NCBI GenBank assembly: GCA_000990355.1 | Contig: LBSX01000018.1 | Coordinates: 1-39,420, forward strand | Direction of reading: 5' to 3' | DNA length: 39,420 nucleotides | DNA from: Candidatus Magasanikbacteria bacterium GW2011_GWC2_37_14 | GTDB taxonomy: Bacteria > Patescibacteriota > Patescibacteriia > Magasanikbacterales > UBA922 | Shown: piece by piece, positions 1 through 8,217 of the stretch | Layout: every line of letters starts with the position of its first letter | Numbering within the stretch: position 1 is the first letter of the stretch | The notes under the pieces: model-generated | The model's database searches: none | What the model saw: only the letters and a program-made list of their open reading frames with translations | What the model was told of the DNA's origin: nothing | Made by a program: the position numbers and the translations under genes

Positions 1-38
1 GTATGAACTATTCCACACCTCTACTCAATGGGCCTTTA

Positions 39-90
39 GGGGCTCATTTTGTATTGGAATGGGTTTCCATTTGGGGCTCATGTTGTATTG
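39..90 (+). repeat. Pair of 18-bp direct repeats upstream of a promoter
   Basis: Two copies of GGGGCTCATNTTGTATTG lie at 39-56 and 73-90 and differ at one base. Their period is 34 bp and they end 15 bp before a good -35 box. The spacing is close to three helical turns, so they could be tandem activator or repressor sites. They could also be remnants of the 3' end of a gene outside the window. Confidence 0.5.
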
Positions 91-104
91 TACAAGACTC
101 CCGT

Positions 105-133
105 TTGTACATCTTTTTAAGATGTGCTATAAT
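105..133 (+). promoter_or_regulatory. Sigma-70 promoter, TTGTAC-17-TATAAT
   Basis: The -35 box TTGTAC is at 105-110 and a perfect -10 TATAAT is at 128-133, with a 17-bp spacer. Transcription would start near 140, about 200 bp before the epmA start codon. The leader contains a terminator-like hairpin, so this promoter may mainly make a short RNA. Confidence 0.75.
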
Positions 134-139
134 ATACGG

Positions 140-251
140 GCTTGAAAAATATCTTGAACATTTTTGTTAAAGGTATTAAAGCAATAGGGTTAATTATTAG
201 CCCAAAAATACTGTGTGGCATGACCCGTCGTTTAGGCGGGTTTTGCTTTTT
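140..251 (+). ncRNA. Candidate small RNA or attenuated leader of epmA
   Basis: The segment runs from the predicted transcription start to an intrinsic terminator. A first hairpin has arms GGGTTAA and TTAGCCC around a TTA loop. A second has arms CCCGTC (224-229) and GGCGGG (235-240), followed directly by a T-rich tract (241-251). The terminator lies between the promoter and epmA, so this is either a short independent RNA of about 110 nt or an attenuator controlling epmA-efp. No known family was recognised. Confidence 0.4.
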
Positions 252-310
252 AGCCAGCCAGTTTTTACTGGCTGGACTAATCCGCCATAGCCCGTTAGGG
301 CGAAGGCGGA
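252..310. repeat. Two adjacent hairpin elements (CCAGCC / TCCGCC type)
   Basis: A perfect 9-bp hairpin with arms CCAGCCAGT and ACTGGCTGG (254-275) is followed by a nested hairpin with outer arms TCCGCC and GGCGGA (281-310) and inner arms CCC and GGG. A shorter version of the same pair of stems recurs back to back at 35244-35273, so this looks like a family of small dispersed palindromes. Confidence 0.6.
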
Positions 311-336
311 TTCTTGTTTAAAATAGATGATCAATT

Positions 337-1317
337 ATGAACCAACTGTCACACCTACAAAAAAATAAACAAAATTTAGAATTGCGTTTTGCTATTTTAA
401 AAGCGATTCGTGGTTTTTTTTCTGCAGAAAATTTTGTAGAAGTAGAAGTACCTTTGATTGTAAAATTACCTGGTCAAGAGCCAAACTTATCCCCAATTAA
501 AGTTAATATTCATAACGAACGTGGTGAAGAATTTAATGGTTTTTTACATACCTCCCCCGAGTACACCATGAAAAAATTATTGGCCGTGGGTTGGGAAAAG
601 ATTTTTTATTTGGGAAAAACTTTTCGCGATCAGGAAAGTTTTGGTGGTACGCATAATCCCGAATTTACCATGTGTGAATGGTATCGGACAAACGAGGATA
701 TGTTTAAGTTGATGGATGATCTAGAAAATTTGTTTAATTTTGTGGCCGGGACTGTCCAAAGTAATAAAAGTTTCAAATTTCAAAGAATAACAATGAAAGA
801 ACTGTGGCAGAAATATGTGGGTGTAAATTTGGACGAATATTTGAGCGAAGACAAAATGTTTGAATTATGTGTGACACAAGGTTATCAACCCCAGAAACAA
901 GAAAGTTATGAAGAATTATTTTATCGCATATTTTTAAATAAAATTGAAGCTAATTTAATTGAACCAACAATTGTTTATAATTATCCGGCTAAAATGGCTT
1001 CTTTGTCCAAATTATCAGCAGCTGACCCTAATTATGCCGAGAGATTTGAAGTTTATATTAATGGTTTGGAATTAGCCAATGCGTTTTCCGAATTAACCAA
1101 TGGCAAAGAACAGTTAAAACGGCTAAAATTGGAACAAGCCGAGCGCGGGCAAAGTGGTAAGGATGTGTTTGATATTGATGAGGATTTTATCGAAGCCCTA
1201 AATTTTATGCCAGCTTCGGCAGGTATTGCCTTGGGGGTGGATAGATTGGTGATGCTATTAGCCTCTTGCCAAGAAATAAATAATGTGATAACATTACCGA
1301 TGTCAAAAATTTTTTAA
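337..1317 (+). CDS. epmA: EF-P--(R)-beta-lysine ligase (EpmA/PoxA/GenX), lysyl-tRNA synthetase-like
   Basis: This 326-residue protein matches the length and motifs of EpmA, which activates lysine or beta-lysine and attaches it to a lysine of elongation factor P. It is a class II aminoacyl-tRNA synthetase core without the N-terminal tRNA anticodon-binding domain. Visible landmarks are the TSPEYTMKKLL segment, motif 2 (FRDQE...HNPEFTMCEWY), GLELANAFSELT, and motif 3 (GIALGVDRLVMLL) near the C-terminus. The substrate gene efp follows 86 bp downstream on the same strand, which supports the assignment. No SD is visible before the ATG. No EpmB (aminomutase) or EpmC gene is in the window, so the lysine isomer used cannot be told. 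Confidence 0.9.
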   Translation: MNQLSHLQKNKQNLELRFAILKAIRGFFSAENFVEVEVPLIVKLPGQEPNLSPIKVNIHNERGEEFNGFLHTSPEYTMKKLLAVGWEKIFYLGKTFRDQESFGGTHNPEFTMCEWYRTNEDMFKLMDDLENLFNFVAGTVQSNKSFKFQRITMKELWQKYVGVNLDEYLSEDKMFELCVTQGYQPQKQESYEELFYRIFLNKIEANLIEPTIVYNYPAKMASLSKLSAADPNYAERFEVYINGLELANAFSELTNGKEQLKRLKLEQAERGQSGKDVFDIDEDFIEALNFMPASAGIALGVDRLVMLLASCQEINNVITLPMSKIF

Positions 1318-1324
1318 TTTGTAA

Positions 1325-1392
1325 TGTCATGCTGAATTTATTTCAGCATCTTTCCTAAGTATAAAAGATCCTGAAACAAGTTCAGGATGACA
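1325..1392. repeat. Dispersed palindromic repeat (TGTCATGCTGAA...CAGGATGACA), copy 1
   Basis: The element starts with TGTCATGCTGAA and ends with TTCAGGATGACA, so its ends are inverted. Internal hairpins are GCTGAATTTATTTCAGC and CCTGAAACAAGTTCAGG. Other copies lie at 30909-31050 and 38401-38458. This copy fills the epmA-efp gap. Its terminal AGGA is the only SD-like sequence ahead of efp, though at 16 nt from the ATG it is rather far. Confidence 0.85.
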
Positions 1393-1403
1393 ATTTTAAA
1401 TGT

Positions 1404-1970
1404 ATGGGAGATACAACCGATATTAGAAAAGGTGCAGTTATTCGTCACAATAATGATTTGTATGTGGTAACTTTTGCACAATTTGTAAATCCTGGCAAAG
1501 GGGCTGCTTTTGTGAAAACTAAATTAAAAAGTATTTCCAATGGTAAAGGTACCGAAATGACTTATAAAAGTGGTGAAACTGTAGATGTAGTACGAGTGGA
1601 TTATGTAAATATGCAGTATTTGTACAACAACACCACTACCTATTCTTTTATGAATAAGGATACTTATGAAACTGCGGATGTCTCAGCTGATATTTTGGGT
1701 GATGATCTTAAATATTTAAAAGAAGGTTTGGAAGTGATAATGGCCACTCACGAAGGAAATGTAGTAGCCATGAACTTACCAAAGAAGATTCAATACACTG
1801 TAAAAACTGCGCCACCAGCCGTGCGCGGTGATACTGCCTCTGGTAATGTTACCAAAGAATTGGTTATGGATAATAATTTAATTGTTTACGGCCCAATTTT
1901 TATTAAAGAGGGTGAAGAAATTTTGGTAAATACCGAGACAGGGGATTATGCTGGAAGAGTGAGTGAGTAA
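1404..1970 (+). CDS. efp: Translation elongation factor P
   Basis: The 188-residue protein has the three-domain EF-P layout: an N-terminal KOW-like domain, a middle OB domain, and a C-terminal OB domain with the signature region near GPIFIKEGEEILVNTETGDYAGRV. EF-P enters the ribosomal E site and relieves stalling at polyproline stretches. The domain I tip reads NPGKGAAF, with Lys32 at the position that EpmA lysylates in gamma-proteobacteria. An intact modifiable lysine next to epmA suggests that the modification pathway operates here. The start is the ATG after the repeat; another ATG four bases upstream is in a different frame. It ends shortly before a convergent terminator. Confidence 0.95.
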   Translation: MGDTTDIRKGAVIRHNNDLYVVTFAQFVNPGKGAAFVKTKLKSISNGKGTEMTYKSGETVDVVRVDYVNMQYLYNNTTTYSFMNKDTYETADVSADILGDDLKYLKEGLEVIMATHEGNVVAMNLPKKIQYTVKTAPPAVRGDTASGNVTKELVMDNNLIVYGPIFIKEGEEILVNTETGDYAGRVSE

Positions 1971-1987
1971 TTATGGATTAGTATGTT

Positions 1988-2129
1988 CCTCCCTTGTTAA
2001 AGGGAGGACAGCCTTCGCCGTGAGCTCACTTCGTGGTGACTCAATGGAACCAGGCCGAACGGGAGGGATATTGGCCAACAACCCCCTTAACCTGTCTGCC
2101 GGTAGGCAGGTCCCCCTTTATTAAGGGGG
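1988..2129. repeat. Nested palindromic repeat cluster
   Basis: The cluster contains CCTCCCTTGTTAAAGGGAGG (1988-2007), then a CCCCCTT/AAGGGGG-type palindrome whose left arm is interrupted by a smaller CTGCC-GGTA-GGCAG hairpin. Related CCCCCTTA...AAGGGGG and CTCCCC...GGGGAG units recur near 35070-35155 and 39150-39190. It separates efp from the convergent ruvB operon and seems to be non-coding. Confidence 0.6.
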
Positions 2130-2156
2130 AAAAACCCGCTGGTAAGGCGGGTTTTT
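2130..2156. terminator. Bidirectional intrinsic terminator between efp and the ruvB operon
   Basis: The GC arms CCCGC (2135-2139) and GCGGG (2147-2151) are extended by an A tract on the left and a T tract on the right, giving a 10-bp stem with U tracts in both directions. It serves efp on the plus strand and the minus-strand operon, whose last stop codon (2155-2157) lies at its edge. Confidence 0.85.
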
Positions 2157-2412
2157 AAATTAACAAATATATTATTGTTATTTGCACCAGCAAGATTATC
2201 GCCAACACCGTTTGAAATGAATTTTTTTGTGTCTTGTGGCGAAAATAGTTCATGCCAAGAAGTGTGCCGAGCGAACCTCCAATTAGTGCTAGGCTCCAAA
2301 GAATTTTTTCGGGAATCCGCCGATGATTTAAATTAGCTTTCATTTTGTCGTAGCCAATAACAAAAAAGCTAATCAAATTCAGACAAATTAAATAAATTAT
2401 TAAAATATCCAC
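2155..2412 (-). CDS. DUF1294 family small membrane protein
   Basis: This 85-residue protein has the DUF1294 signature: an N-terminal membrane segment, a YDKMKA loop, RIPEKILWSLALIGGSLGTLLGM and an FRHKTQK motif, then a second hydrophobic stretch at the C-terminus. It is probably an inner-membrane protein with two to three helices; the family function is unknown. It is the last gene of the ruvB operon, 10 bp after the PH-domain gene, and its stop codon touches the bidirectional terminator. Confidence 0.85.
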   Translation of the reverse strand: MDILIIYLICLNLISFFVIGYDKMKANLNHRRIPEKILWSLALIGGSLGTLLGMNYFRHKTQKNSFQTVLAIILLVQITIIYLLI

Positions 2413-2422
2413 AAAATTATAA

Positions 2423-2971
2423 TTAACGTGATTGTTTTAAATGGTACTGGCGGTCGCTTTCGGCCAATTGGATCATCGATTGCCGCACTTCATTGGGGTT
2501 GGGGATGTTTCTAAAAATAATATGGGTATTACCCGAAGCAGTCTTTACATCAATGTCACCATAATTGAGCAGAGTATGAAAAAATCCAGTAATATTAACT
2601 GTTAAATCTTGAATATTGTACAGATCAAATTCGGTAACTGTGCGTGAGAATAAGCCTATTTGTTCAATGTCGATTACTCGATCGTTGGTTACAATCCACA
2701 TATCCAAATAAAAATCCACAAATTCCCCATAAGCATATAAATAAATACTCAAGAAATAAATACTAGCCAAGAGTACTGCTAGAGTATAATAAATTTCTGT
2801 TTGGAATAAATCAGGAAAAATATTTATAAATAAAAAATAGACACCCGCTGGCACTGCCATCATAAAAATAAAAATCAAAATTTTTGGAAAAAAAGTAATG
2901 GGATGGCGATGCAAACTATATTCAATTTTTTCGTAAGGTTTTTGTTTTATAAGGTGGCCAATAAATTGCAT
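2423..2971 (-). CDS. Membrane protein with bacterial PH domain (bPH2 / YdbS-like)
   Basis: The 182-residue protein has two transmembrane helices in its first half (about residues 27-50 and 60-80). A C-terminal bacterial pleckstrin-homology-like domain carries the typical core WIVTNDRVIDIEQIGLFSRTVTEFDLYNIQDLTV and later GNTHIIFRNIPNP. Such proteins sit in the cytoplasmic membrane and their role is mostly unknown. It lies 9 bp after the upstream small membrane-protein gene, in the ruvB transcription unit. Confidence 0.8.
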   Translation of the reverse strand: MQFIGHLIKQKPYEKIEYSLHRHPITFFPKILIFIFMMAVPAGVYFLFINIFPDLFQTEIYYTLAVLLASIYFLSIYLYAYGEFVDFYLDMWIVTNDRVIDIEQIGLFSRTVTEFDLYNIQDLTVNITGFFHTLLNYGDIDVKTASGNTHIIFRNIPNPNEVRQSMIQLAESDRQYHLKQSR

Positions 2972-2980
2972 AAAAATAAA

Positions 2981-3244
2981 TTAAAATTGAGGTGAAGCTT
3001 GAAAAAAGTTGGTGTTAAATTCCAACAATGTTTGTTGCCAATTTACGTCTATAAGTAATTGATAAGTAAAGTATAGGGTTAAAATCGTTAGAGAAAAAAT
3101 AAAAAAACTCATTATAAAACTGGCCATGGCAAAAGAGCCAGTAACCACAATGTGGTAAAAATTTAACAAAGAAAAAATTAAAAATACTGCCAAAAAAGCC
3201 AAATAAATAAATAAAATAACGTAGAGTGGAATGGTTATAGTCAT
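2981..3244 (-). CDS. Small two-helix membrane protein, unknown function
   Basis: The 87-residue product has two strong hydrophobic segments (roughly residues 5-28 and 38-63) followed by a polar tail rich in Asn, Gln and Phe. No family was recognised. It lies 7 bp after ruvB and 9 bp before the PH-domain gene, so it is probably co-transcribed. The genomic pairing may reflect operon packing rather than a role in recombination. Confidence 0.7.
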   Translation of the reverse strand: MTITIPLYVILFIYLAFLAVFLIFSLLNFYHIVVTGSFAMASFIMSFFIFSLTILTLYFTYQLLIDVNWQQTLLEFNTNFFQASPQF

Positions 3245-3251
3245 ATATAAA

Positions 3252-4298
3252 TTATAAAAGAGTCTGATTGAATTTTTTGTTTAAGTGATCATAAGCTTGT
3301 TTGGTGGCTTTGCGTCCGCGGGGGGTTCTTTCCAACATGCCAATTTGCATTAAATATGGTTCGTAAACTGTTTCTATAGTATCCATTTCTTCGGCAATAG
3401 CCGCGGCCAAAGTATTTAAACCTACTGGGCCACCTTGAAAGTTTTCAATAATCGAAGTGAGCAATTTACGATCAACGTCGTCTAAGCCAAAGGCGTCAAT
3501 GTTCAACATTTTTAAGGAGTTATTGGCAATTTCTTTGTCTATTTTGCCATCGTGGCGTACTTCGGCGTAATCACGTACCCGTTTTAATAAGCGATTGGCC
3601 ACACGCGGAGTTTTGCGTGAGCGTTCGGCAATTAATTTAACAGCTTCTTCTTCTATAGTTGTTTCCAATAATTTGGCATTGCGGTTAATAATATGGCCAA
3701 TTTCATTGGTTTCATAAAAATTAAGATGATAAATATGTCCAAAACGATCACGTAAAGGACCAGAGAGTAAACTCATTTTGGTAGTGGCGCCAATTAAAGT
3801 AAATTTTTCGAGTGGCATGCGCAAAGTGCGAGCTGTGGGTCCTTTGCCCACAATAATATCAATCGCATAATCTTCCATGGCAGTGTAAAGTATTTCTTCA
3901 ATAGTTTTATTTAAGCGGTGAATTTCATCAATAAATAAAATGTCGCCTTTTTCTAAATTAGAAAGTATGGCTGCAAGATCGCCAACTTTTTCCAAAGCTG
4001 GGCCAGCAGTAATTTTAAAATTAACTCCCAGCTCCTTGGCAATAATATTTGCCAAAGTAGTTTTGCCTAGGCCTGGGTTGCCATAGAGTAAAATATGTTC
4101 AATTGGTTCATCGCGTTTTTTGGCAGCTTCAATAGAAATTTTTAAAGGCTCTTTGATTTGTTCTTGGCCAACAAAATCAGCCAAAGTTTGTGGTCGTAGA
4201 GTAAATTCTATTTTGGCTTCTTCGCTAGTAGCTTTGGGAGTAACTAAACGATCAAATTCTTCGCTTAAATTTTCTGGGAAAGTTTCTTCATTTAACAT
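3252..4298 (-). CDS. ruvB: Holliday junction branch migration ATPase RuvB
   Basis: The 348-residue protein is a full-length RuvB, the AAA+ motor that drives branch migration with RuvA. It shows the RPQTLADFVGQ start, Walker A GNPGLGKTT (about residues 73-81, Asn replacing the usual Pro), Walker B LFIDEIHRLN (122-130), sensor I GATTKMS and the GPLRDRFG arginine-finger region. The C-terminal winged-helix segment ends in TPRGRKAT. RuvA is encoded separately at 32.4 kb. The ATG lies only about 3 nt after the predicted transcription start, so the mRNA may be leaderless. It heads an operon of three small membrane-protein genes. Confidence 0.97.
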   Translation of the reverse strand: MLNEETFPENLSEEFDRLVTPKATSEEAKIEFTLRPQTLADFVGQEQIKEPLKISIEAAKKRDEPIEHILLYGNPGLGKTTLANIIAKELGVNFKITAGPALEKVGDLAAILSNLEKGDILFIDEIHRLNKTIEEILYTAMEDYAIDIIVGKGPTARTLRMPLEKFTLIGATTKMSLLSGPLRDRFGHIYHLNFYETNEIGHIINRNAKLLETTIEEEAVKLIAERSRKTPRVANRLLKRVRDYAEVRHDGKIDKEIANNSLKMLNIDAFGLDDVDRKLLTSIIENFQGGPVGLNTLAAAIAEEMDTIETVYEPYLMQIGMLERTPRGRKATKQAYDHLNKKFNQTLL

Positions 4299-4307
4299 AA
4301 CCCCTAT

Positions 4308-4336
4308 ATTGTAACTTTTTTAAAGATTATTTACAA
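4308..4336 (-). promoter_or_regulatory. ruvB promoter, TTGTAA-17-TACAAT
   Basis: On the minus strand, TTGTAA (4336-4331) and TACAAT (4313-4308) are 17 bp apart. Transcription starting 7 nt after the -10 would begin near 4301, with the ruvB ATG at 4298. This predicts a leaderless or nearly leaderless message, in line with the missing SD. Confidence 0.65.
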
Positions 4337-4462
4337 GAATTGCCAATTTTGTTGTTTGTATTTTATTTTGATTTTTAAGGCTGTGGATAAAACAATTCAG
4401 ACCAATTTAGTCTTGAATTTTTTGCTCTGAGTTAAGAGAAAAATTGAGTGTCGCGACAATAT

Positions 4463-4491
4463 TTGGCAGGGGGTTCATGAAGTGGTATAAT
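4463..4491 (+). promoter_or_regulatory. nrdJ promoter, TTGGCA-17-TATAAT
   Basis: TTGGCA (4463-4468) and a consensus -10 TATAAT (4486-4491) have a 17-bp spacer. Transcription would start near 4498, giving a leader of about 100 nt that contains both NrdR boxes. Binding there would block initiation or early elongation. Confidence 0.75.
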
Positions 4492-4510
4492 CTAAGGGCA
4501 CTAAATTTTT

Positions 4511-4556
4511 ACAACATATTGTGGTTGGTAGATATTTGGAACACTATATATAGTGG
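4511..4556 (+). promoter_or_regulatory. Tandem NrdR boxes upstream of nrdJ
   Basis: ACAACATATTGTGGTT (4511-4526) and ACACTATATATAGTGG (4541-4556) resemble the 16-bp NrdR box, whose consensus is close to ACACWATATATWGTGT. They are 30 bp apart centre to centre, or about three helical turns, as NrdR boxes usually are. NrdR is the ATP/dATP-sensing repressor of ribonucleotide reductase genes. Its own gene is not in the window. Confidence 0.8.
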
Positions 4557-4599
4557 TGTAGTAAATATCTAAAAAACACTTAATTATTAATTTTTATAT

Positions 4600-7500
4600 A
4601 TGGGTCCTACCGATTCCCGAGTTATTCAAGGTCTGCATTTGGGTCAAAAAGATGATACTAAATTTGTTTATAATGAAAATGGTTTGCGTTTTAAGCGTAA
4701 GTTTAGTGTTGATGGCCAAAGTCCTTATGACTTGATTGAATATGATCGTCGGACCTCGGTGATTCGTGAACCAGATGGTAAAGTAGTATTTGAAATGAAA
4801 GATATTGAAATTCCCAAAAACTGGTCCCAGGTAGCTACCGATATAATGGCGCAAAAATATTTTCGTAAAACCGGTGTGCCCCAATACAACGCCGATGGCA
4901 CAGCCAAAAAACACACTGACGGGTCTTCCGTGCTTGGACCCGAAACCAGTGTAAAACAAGTGGTACATCGCTTGGCTGGTACTTGGCGTTATTGGGGCGA
5001 ACGTTATGGTTATTTTGCTTCGGCAGCCGAGGGACAAGTTTTTTATGATGAGCTCGTCATCATGCTTTTAAAACAAATGGCTGCACCCAATTCTCCCCAA
5101 TGGTTTAATACTGGTTTGCACTGGGCTTATGGAATAAATTCTGGTGCACAAGGACATTATTATGTGGATCCTGATACTGGAGTTTTAACCAAAGCCACCG
5201 ACGCTTATTCACATCCTCAACCACATGCTTGTTTTATTCAATCAGTTCATGATGATTTGGTAAATGAAGGTGGAATTATGGATTTATGGTTGCGTGAAGC
5301 ACGTCTGTTTAAATATGGTTCTGGCACTGGGACTAATTTTTCTAATCTTCGTGGTAATGGTGAACCATTAAGTGGTGGTGGACGTTCTTCGGGCTTAATG
5401 AGTTGGTTGCGTATTGGTGATCGCGCAGCCGGAGCAATTAAATCTGGTGGTACTACTCGTCGTGCTGCCAAAATGGTGGTTTTAAACATGGATCACCCCG
5501 ATATTGAAGAATTTATTAATTGGAAAGTTAAAGAAGAAAGAAAAGTTGCTGCTTTAATTGCGGCTGGTTATTCTGCCGACTATGAAGGGGAAGCTTATCA
5601 AACTGTTTCTGGTCAAAATTCCAACAATTCGTTGCGTGTACCACACAAATTTATGGAAGCGGTAGAAAATGATGGTTCTTGGAATTTAACTTGGCGTATA
5701 GATGGTAGTGCTTGTAAAACTTTAAAAGCTAGAGAACTTTGGGATAAAGCAGCTTTTGCTGCATGGGCTTGTGCTGACCCGGGCTTACAATACGATGGTA
5801 CAATTAATGATTGGCATACTTGTCCAGAATCTGGTCGGATTAATGCTTCTAATCCTTGCAGTGAATATATGTTTTTGGACAACACTGCTTGTAATTTAGC
5901 TTCTTTAAATTTGGCCAAATTTTTTAATTCTGAATCACAAGTATTTGATGTTGATGGGTATTTACACGGAGTACGTTTGTGGACAGTAGTTTTGGAGATT
6001 TCTGTATTAATGGCCCAATTTCCTAGTAAAGAGATTGCCCAAAATAGTTATGATTTTCGTACTCTTGGTTTGGGTTATGCCAATTTGGGTTCGGTATTAA
6101 TGATGCTTGGTTTGGCTTATGAATCCGAAGAAGCTTATGCTTTTGCTGGTTCAGTTACCGCGATTATGACTGCGGAGAGTTATAAAACCAGTGCAGAAAT
6201 GGCTAAATTTTTGGGAGCTTTTTCCAAATTTGAATACAACCGTGCCGATATGTTACGAGTAATTAGAAACCATCGTCGGGCGGCTTTTGCGGCAGAAAAA
6301 AATGAATATGAAAAATTAACAGTTTTGCCAGTAAGTATTAATCCACAGTATGCTCCGGCCTATTTATTGACCGTAGTACGTGAAGTTTGGAACGAAGCTT
6401 TGAGTTGGGGAGAGAAATATGGATATCGTAATGCCCAAACAACTCTTTTGGCGCCCACTGGTACCATTGGTTTACTTATGGACTGTGCGACGACTGGGGT
6501 AGAACCAGATTTTGCTTTGGTAAAGTTTAAAAAATTATCTGGTGGTGGTTATTTTCGTATTGTCAACGAAGCTGTACCATCAGCATTAAGGAATTTACAA
6601 TATTCAGAAAAAGAAATCGAAGCCATTATTAATTATTTGCGTGGTACGGCCGACATTACTTCTGCTCCACATATTAATGCTACTTCTTTAAAGTCAAAAG
6701 GTTTTACTGATGAAGATTTGGCAAGTGTAAATAAAGCTTTAAAAGGCGCTTTTGAAATTAAGTTTGTGTTTAATGTTTGGACTTTGGGTGAAGAATGTTT
6801 AAAGCATGTTGGTTTTAAACCAACAGAATATAATGATCCAAATTTTAATATGTTGCGAGCTCTTGGTTTTAGCGAAGAGCAAATTAATGAAGCCAATAAT
6901 GTAGTGTGTGGTACTATGACCGTAGAAGGAGCACCATATTTAAAATCAGAACATTATTCGGTGTTTGATTGTGCTAATCGTTGTGGAAAGATTGGTCAGC
7001 GTTTTATTCCTTATCTGGGTCATATAAAAATGATGGCCGCAGTACAACCATTTCTTTCGGGAGCCATTTCCAAAACTATCAACATGCCAAATGAAGCAAC
7101 TTTGGAAGATGTAAAATTAGCTTATCAGGAATCTTGGAAATCAGGCTTAAAAGCAGTTGCATTGTATCGCGATGGTTCCAAATTAAGTCAACCACTTTCT
7201 ACTACTTCTAAAAATAAAGGTGATAAAGAGGAAGAAAAAGCAGAGGTTGTAGTAGAGACGCAAAATATTGCGTCTGTACAAAAAATTGAAGAAACCGTAA
7301 ATATTTCTCAGACTGTAAATAATTTTGAATTTAATGATGCTTCGGATATGGGCAAGGCCATGGAGCAAGCAGCGCAAATTTTTGAACATTACAATGGCAC
7401 CAAACCCATGGAGTCTTACAATAAAGATGGTGGGGTAACCGAAAAACGCATTTATATGTATGGCGAAAAACGCCGTTTGCCTGCCAAACGTAGTGGCTTT

Positions 7501-8130
7501 ACGGTATCGGCAAAAATTGGTAATCAACAAGTTTGGTTAAAAACTGGTGAATACCCAGATGGTAAATTAGCAGAAATTTTTATTGATATGTATAAAGAGG
7601 GTGCTGGTTTTCGCAGTATGATCAATATGTTTGCGATTTCCGTTTCCATGGGTTTGCAACGCGGAGTGCCACTAGAAAAATATGTAGAAAATTTTGTCTT
7701 TACGCGTTTTGAACCATCGGGTATGACTGATCATCCCAATGTAAAAATTTGTACTTCAGTAATTGACTTTGTGTTTAGAATTTTGGGAATGGAATATTTG
7801 GGACGCACTGATTTTGTACAAGTTAAGCCATTAGGAATTCAGAAAAATAAATTTGAAAATATTGCGCGCTTGGCCGAAGCGGGTGTTGGTCAGGAATCAC
7901 TAGGATTAAAAGAAGTGGTAAAACCGATTGTGGATCCGGTGACAGACAAAGAAGTTGTGGAACAAGTAGCTTTGCCGACTTTGGAAAAGAAAGTGCAGAA
8001 TGCTTCGGATGCAGCGTTGAGTAATATGATGGGTGATGCTCCGGCTTGTCCTACCTGCGGTCACATTACTGTTCGCAATGGTGCGTGTTATAAGTGCTTG
8101 AATTGTGGAGAGTCGCTTGGTTGCAGTTAA
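4600..8130 (+). CDS. nrdJ: Adenosylcobalamin-dependent class II ribonucleotide reductase
   Basis: The 1176-residue protein is a long-form class II reductase, which makes deoxyribonucleotides using a cobalamin-generated thiyl radical. The redox/radical cysteines are visible as HACF (Cys211), NPCSE (Cys420) and TACNLAS (Cys431); the last two have the 11-residue spacing of the family. APTGTIGLLMDCATTGVEPDF follows in the barrel. After a charged linker (about residues 868-905) comes a TSCPD-like domain (GEYPDGKLAEIFI, residues about 985-1065). The C-terminal zinc ribbon has CPTC at 1150-1153, CYKCLNC to 1169 and ends GCS, probably the swinging redox tail. No intein or SD is seen. NrdR boxes upstream and a cobalamin adenosyltransferase downstream fit this role. 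Confidence 0.96.
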   Translation: MGPTDSRVIQGLHLGQKDDTKFVYNENGLRFKRKFSVDGQSPYDLIEYDRRTSVIREPDGKVVFEMKDIEIPKNWSQVATDIMAQKYFRKTGVPQYNADGTAKKHTDGSSVLGPETSVKQVVHRLAGTWRYWGERYGYFASAAEGQVFYDELVIMLLKQMAAPNSPQWFNTGLHWAYGINSGAQGHYYVDPDTGVLTKATDAYSHPQPHACFIQSVHDDLVNEGGIMDLWLREARLFKYGSGTGTNFSNLRGNGEPLSGGGRSSGLMSWLRIGDRAAGAIKSGGTTRRAAKMVVLNMDHPDIEEFINWKVKEERKVAALIAAGYSADYEGEAYQTVSGQNSNNSLRVPHKFMEAVENDGSWNLTWRIDGSACKTLKARELWDKAAFAAWACADPGLQYDGTINDWHTCPESGRINASNPCSEYMFLDNTACNLASLNLAKFFNSESQVFDVDGYLHGVRLWTVVLEISVLMAQFPSKEIAQNSYDFRTLGLGYANLGSVLMMLGLAYESEEAYAFAGSVTAIMTAESYKTSAEMAKFLGAFSKFEYNRADMLRVIRNHRRAAFAAEKNEYEKLTVLPVSINPQYAPAYLLTVVREVWNEALSWGEKYGYRNAQTTLLAPTGTIGLLMDCATTGVEPDFALVKFKKLSGGGYFRIVNEAVPSALRNLQYSEKEIEAIINYLRGTADITSAPHINATSLKSKGFTDEDLASVNKALKGAFEIKFVFNVWTLGEECLKHVGFKPTEYNDPNFNMLRALGFSEEQINEANNVVCGTMTVEGAPYLKSEHYSVFDCANRCGKIGQRFIPYLGHIKMMAAVQPFLSGAISKTINMPNEATLEDVKLAYQESWKSGLKAVALYRDGSKLSQPLSTTSKNKGDKEEEKAEVVVETQNIASVQKIEETVNISQTVNNFEFNDASDMGKAMEQAAQIFEHYNGTKPMESYNKDGGVTEKRIYMYGEKRRLPAKRSGFTVSAKIGNQQVWLKTGEYPDGKLAEIFIDMYKEGAGFRSMINMFAISVSMGLQRGVPLEKYVENFVFTRFEPSGMTDHPNVKICTSVIDFVFRILGMEYLGRTDFVQVKPLGIQKNKFENIARLAEAGVGQESLGLKEVVKPIVDPVTDKEVVEQVALPTLEKKVQNASDAALSNMMGDAPACPTCGHITVRNGACYKCLNCGESLGCS

Positions 8131-8175
8131 ATTCCGAAGGAGCACACGACTGAGGAATCTCTTTTAGAAAATTAT

Positions 8176-8204
8176 AAAACCGGTTTCAAAAGGGGCCGGT
8201 TTTT
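8176..8204 (+). terminator. nrdJ intrinsic terminator
   Basis: AAAACCGG (8176-8183) and CCGGTTTT (8196-8203) form an 8-bp stem with a 12-nt loop and end in a short T run, 45 bp after the nrdJ stop. Confidence 0.8.
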
Positions 8205-8217
8205 GGATATTTATTTT

